Assembly: GCA_020025515.1 (NCBI GenBank) | Contig: JAHHRZ010000032.1 | Location: forward strand, 1-6,775 | Length of the DNA stretch: 6,775 nucleotides | Source of the DNA: Oscillospiraceae bacterium | GTDB taxonomy: Bacteria; Bacillota; Clostridia; Oscillospirales; Oscillospiraceae | Reading direction: 5' to 3' | Made by a program: the position numbers and the translations under genes | The notes under the pieces: model-generated | Seen by the model: only the letters and a program-made list of their open reading frames with translations | What the model was told of the DNA's origin: nothing | Databases searched by the model: none | Shown here: piece after piece, positions 5,014 through 6,775 of the stretch | Layout: every line of letters starts with the position of its first letter | Position numbering within the stretch: the stretch's first letter is position 1

Positions 5014-6363
5014 TTATACAGTGTCCGCTTTGACGCTTACGGCTTTTTGTTCTACAACCTCAATAATTGCGTGATTAACCTGATGATCCGTGATTTCATC
5101 AATTGTTACGTGGAGATGATCCAGTTCCAACTCGATTTTCGTATTCCCATCCTTCGGTACTGTACCATATTTTTGAAATACGAATCCGGTAAATGTATCA
5201 CAATCTTCGGATGAAATGGTAATCCCCGTCACTTCTTCAAGATCACTTAGTCGTATGTTTCCTTTGACTTCCCATTTATTATCACTTATGGTTTGAATGG
5301 ACACCTCTTCCTCGAGCGATACCGGTTCGATATCATTTAAGTCTCCGACAATTTCTTCTAACAAATCAAACAGAGTCACGATGCCAACCATGCCGCCATA
5401 TTCGTCTAATACAATCCCCATAGACCGTTTCAATTGTTTCATATTCTTGAAAAGCACATCGGCTTTTGTAGTTTCCATAACAAAGTATGGGGGTGCAATT
5501 GCAGAATCAATGACCATTTCCTTGGTTTTTTCTTTTAGTCTAAAATAATCTTTTGCATTTAAAACGCCAATGACGTCATCAATCGAATCGCCACAAACGG
5601 GATATAGGGTATGTCGTGTACTGTGAATTGTTTCGTCCCAATCCTTTACATCATCGGTCATCCACAAAACCGTCACATCGGTCCGATGTGTCGCAATCGT
5701 ACCCACCATGATATCATTGAATTCAAAAACATTTTGAATGAATTCTTTCTCTTGATGATCAATGGTCCCTTTTTCACTTCCGGCATCAACCAGCATACGG
5801 ATTTCTTCTTCACTTACCTGATCTTCCGCTTCATTTGGATCAATACCCAAAAGCTTTAACACAAGATTGGTTGACACAGAAAGAAGCGATACCAGCGGTT
5901 TGAATAAGATGGAAATGCCTGTAACCAGCCCCGAAATTCCCATTGCAAGCTCTTCGGATTTTTTCATTGCAATTCGTTTCGGAACTAATTCGCCAAAAAT
6001 CAATGTAAAATAGGATAAGACCAACGTAATTAAAATAACAGCCAGGGTGTCTAAGGTGGAGCGGGGAATACGAATGCCCATCCCCATAATCCAATCGACG
6101 AGAGGCTCTGAGAAATTGTCCGCTGCAAAAGCGCTTCCCAAGAAACCGGACAATGTAATTGCTACCTGGATCGTGGCAAGAAACCTTGCCGGTTCCTGTG
6201 TTAATTTAAACAACCGTTTTGCACGATGATTGCCTTGCGCTGCCATTCGCTCCAATTTTGTTTCATTGATTGATAAAACGGCAATCTCCGCACTGGCAAA
6301 AATCGCATTTAAAATAATTAACATAATCTGCACGAACAGAAGAATCAAAATTGATGTATCCAT
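5014..6363 (-). CDS. CNNM/CorC (hemolysin C) family membrane transport protein
   Basis: A 449-residue integral membrane protein with the complete family layout. An N-terminal DUF21/CNNM membrane domain spans about residues 1-180, with hydrophobic segments near 4-25, 60-80, 105-126 and 140-170 and the motif GELVPKR at 124-130. A pair of CBS domains follows at about 205-340, containing DEYGG at 320-324, then a CorC_HlyC domain at about 350-440. Members move or regulate divalent cations; several bacterial ones are linked to magnesium export. The start is ATG 6363, with AAAGG 8 nt upstream; a GTG at 6402 lacks a binding site. Codons are A/T-ending, unlike the GC-rich operon to the left, which suggests a different origin. 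It is expressed from 6561-6589 through a leader with a small ORF and a terminator. Whether it exports magnesium cannot be read from sequence. Confidence 0.9.
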   Translation of the reverse strand: MDTSILILLFVQIMLIILNAIFASAEIAVLSINETKLERMAAQGNHRAKRLFKLTQEPARFLATIQVAITLSGFLGSAFAADNFSEPLVDWIMGMGIRIPRSTLDTLAVILITLVLSYFTLIFGELVPKRIAMKKSEELAMGISGLVTGISILFKPLVSLLSVSTNLVLKLLGIDPNEAEDQVSEEEIRMLVDAGSEKGTIDHQEKEFIQNVFEFNDIMVGTIATHRTDVTVLWMTDDVKDWDETIHSTRHTLYPVCGDSIDDVIGVLNAKDYFRLKEKTKEMVIDSAIAPPYFVMETTKADVLFKNMKQLKRSMGIVLDEYGGMVGIVTLFDLLEEIVGDLNDIEPVSLEEEVSIQTISDNKWEVKGNIRLSDLEEVTGITISSEDCDTFTGFVFQKYGTVPKDGNTKIELELDHLHVTIDEITDHQVNHAIIEVVEQKAVSVKADTV

Positions 6364-6416
6364 AAATAAAACCTTTCTGCAATCAAATTTTCTAAGTATC
6401 ACATTTGCTTAAACGC

Positions 6417-6458
6417 AACAAAAGACATGGGCTATGAGCGGAATACATAGTCCATGCC
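6417..6458 (-). terminator. Intrinsic terminator inside the CorC-type leader
   Basis: On the minus strand GGCATGGACTATG (6458-6446) pairs with CATAGCCCATGTC (6436-6424) through 12 pairs, with one A-C mismatch and a 9-nt loop. TTTTGTTG follows. It stands about 55 nt before the CorC-type start, so it would stop transcription ahead of the gene unless it is overridden. Its 5' arm and loop are codons of the small ORF at 6432-6524, whose TAG stop lies in the 3' arm. Confidence 0.7.
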
Positions 6459-6524
6459 TTGTGATATATCAGTAAAAATTCGGTTGAAATGGTTGGCGTC
6501 AGAATCACTATCACTTTCGTCCAT
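6432..6524 (-). CDS. Small acidic leader peptide ORF upstream of the CorC-type gene
   Basis: A 30-residue ORF beginning MDESDSDSD, five of the first nine residues being acidic, and ending in QGMDYVFRS. AAAGGAG (6542-6536) lies 11 nt before the ATG, slightly long but usable. It lies wholly between the promoter at 6561-6589 and the CorC-type gene and ends inside a terminator stem, the layout of a regulatory leader peptide. Runs of N-terminal acidic residues are known in Escherichia coli to destabilise translating ribosomes when magnesium is low, as used by the MgtL leader. A role here in magnesium response is inference. It could instead be an independent small protein gene with its own terminator. 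I recognise no homologue. Confidence 0.55.
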   Translation of the reverse strand: MDESDSDSDANHFNRIFTDISQGMDYVFRS

Positions 6525-6560
6525 GGTTAACCGTTCTCCTTTCCAGTCATATTGCCACAG

Positions 6561-6589
6561 AGTATAGCAAAGAGAATAAGCATCGTCAA
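6561..6589 (-). promoter_or_regulatory. Promoter of the leader peptide/CorC-type unit
   Basis: On the minus strand TTGACG (6584-6589) and TATACT (6561-6566) are separated by 17 nt. Predicted start is near 6554, giving a leader of about 190 nt before the CorC-type gene. It is the only good promoter found upstream of that gene. Confidence 0.82.
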
Positions 6590-6691
6590 TACGCGAACAA
6601 GAAAATTTATGATAAATTTATATGACCCATGTTTGCGGATGAGTGAGAGCCATTGTAAGGACCACGGTTCGGTTCCCTGCATCGGAACGAT

Positions 6692-6724
6692 ATGAAAAAC
6701 GAACGGCAGCGATCCAATCGTTGA
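6692..6724 (+). other. Possible 10-residue leader ORF at the right edge
   Basis: ATG at 6692 opens MKNERQRSNR, ending at TGA 6722-6724, just before the hairpin that covers the next gene's ribosome binding site. The peptide is basic. There is no good Shine-Dalgarno sequence before it, so it may be chance; its only support is position. Confidence 0.2.
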
Positions 6725-6728
6725 TATG

Positions 6729-6767
6729 TACCCTCTTTACTGGACACCCAGTAAGGAGGGTATTTTT
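6729..6767 (+). promoter_or_regulatory. Hairpin with T-run that sequesters the next gene's ribosome binding site
   Basis: A 15-bp stem (6729-6743 with 6748-6762, one G-U pair, loop ACAC) is followed directly by TTTTT (6763-6767). It has the form of an intrinsic terminator, yet its 3' arm contains AAGGAGG (6753-6759), which lies 8 nt before an ATG at 6768. It may act as an attenuator or a translational lock. Confidence 0.65.
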
Positions 6768-6775
6768 ATGCGCTA
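6768..6775 (+). CDS. Start of a rightward gene cut by the window edge
   Basis: ATG CGC follows AAGGAGG at 6753-6759 with ideal 8-nt spacing. Only Met-Arg and part of a third codon are inside, so nothing can be said of the product. It is included because the binding site and spacing are good. Confidence 0.45.

Noticed and set aside
6364..6560. M-box magnesium riboswitch in the CorC-type leader
   Set aside because: The length is similar, but I could not find the conserved M-box core; the region is better explained by a small ORF and a terminator.
1..6775. CRISPR array, insertion sequence or transposase
   Set aside because: No regular spaced repeats and no transposase-like frame were found on either strand.

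Overview
The window looks like a chromosomal piece of an anaerobic, gut-type Clostridia genome, most likely the Oscillospiraceae/Ruminococcaceae group. The basis is the gene set (a NifU-like scaffold with a GGGtGRT protein, a C_GCAxxG_C_C protein, a Crp/Fnr regulator divergent from a ferredoxin-like protein), strong AGGAGG-type ribosome binding sites, and the visible split between GC-rich redox genes and AT-rich flanks. This placement is an inference; there is no marker gene to fix it.

Layout. 1-427 is AT-rich with no convincing gene, only competing open frames on both strands and a promoter-like pair pointing off the left edge. 428-618 is a complete leftward tRNA-Leu(CAG) unit with promoter, tRNA and terminator. 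732-3250 is one rightward operon: a near-consensus promoter, a structured 5' leader of about 170 nt, then the NifU-like scaffold protein, the GGGtGRT protein and the C_GCAxxG_C_C protein, closed by two hairpins. 3347-4816 is a divergent pair: a Crp/Fnr-family regulator leftward and a ferredoxin-like protein rightward, sharing an 84-bp control region with a perfect palindrome. 4817-5013 holds an inverted repeat and a 13-bp hairpin between convergent genes. 5014-6590 is a leftward, more AT-rich unit: a CNNM/CorC-type membrane protein whose leader of about 190 nt encodes a 30-residue acidic peptide overlapping an intrinsic terminator. The right edge holds a hairpin that buries the ribosome binding site of a gene starting at 6768, of which only two codons are inside.

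How the parts may work together. The three-gene operon has the sequence features of an anaerobic iron-sulfur or redox module: an IscU-like scaffold with conserved cysteines, a partner of unknown function, and a four-cysteine protein. The Crp/Fnr regulator probably controls itself and the ferredoxin-like gene, and could also act elsewhere.

The most interesting element is the leader of the CorC-type gene. Its small ORF begins with an acid-rich stretch (MDESDSDSD), and its stop codon lies inside the 3' arm of a terminator just upstream of a probable magnesium transporter. This suggests magnesium-sensitive translation that controls transcription read-through. That mechanism is a hypothesis built on the sequence arrangement, not something the sequence proves.
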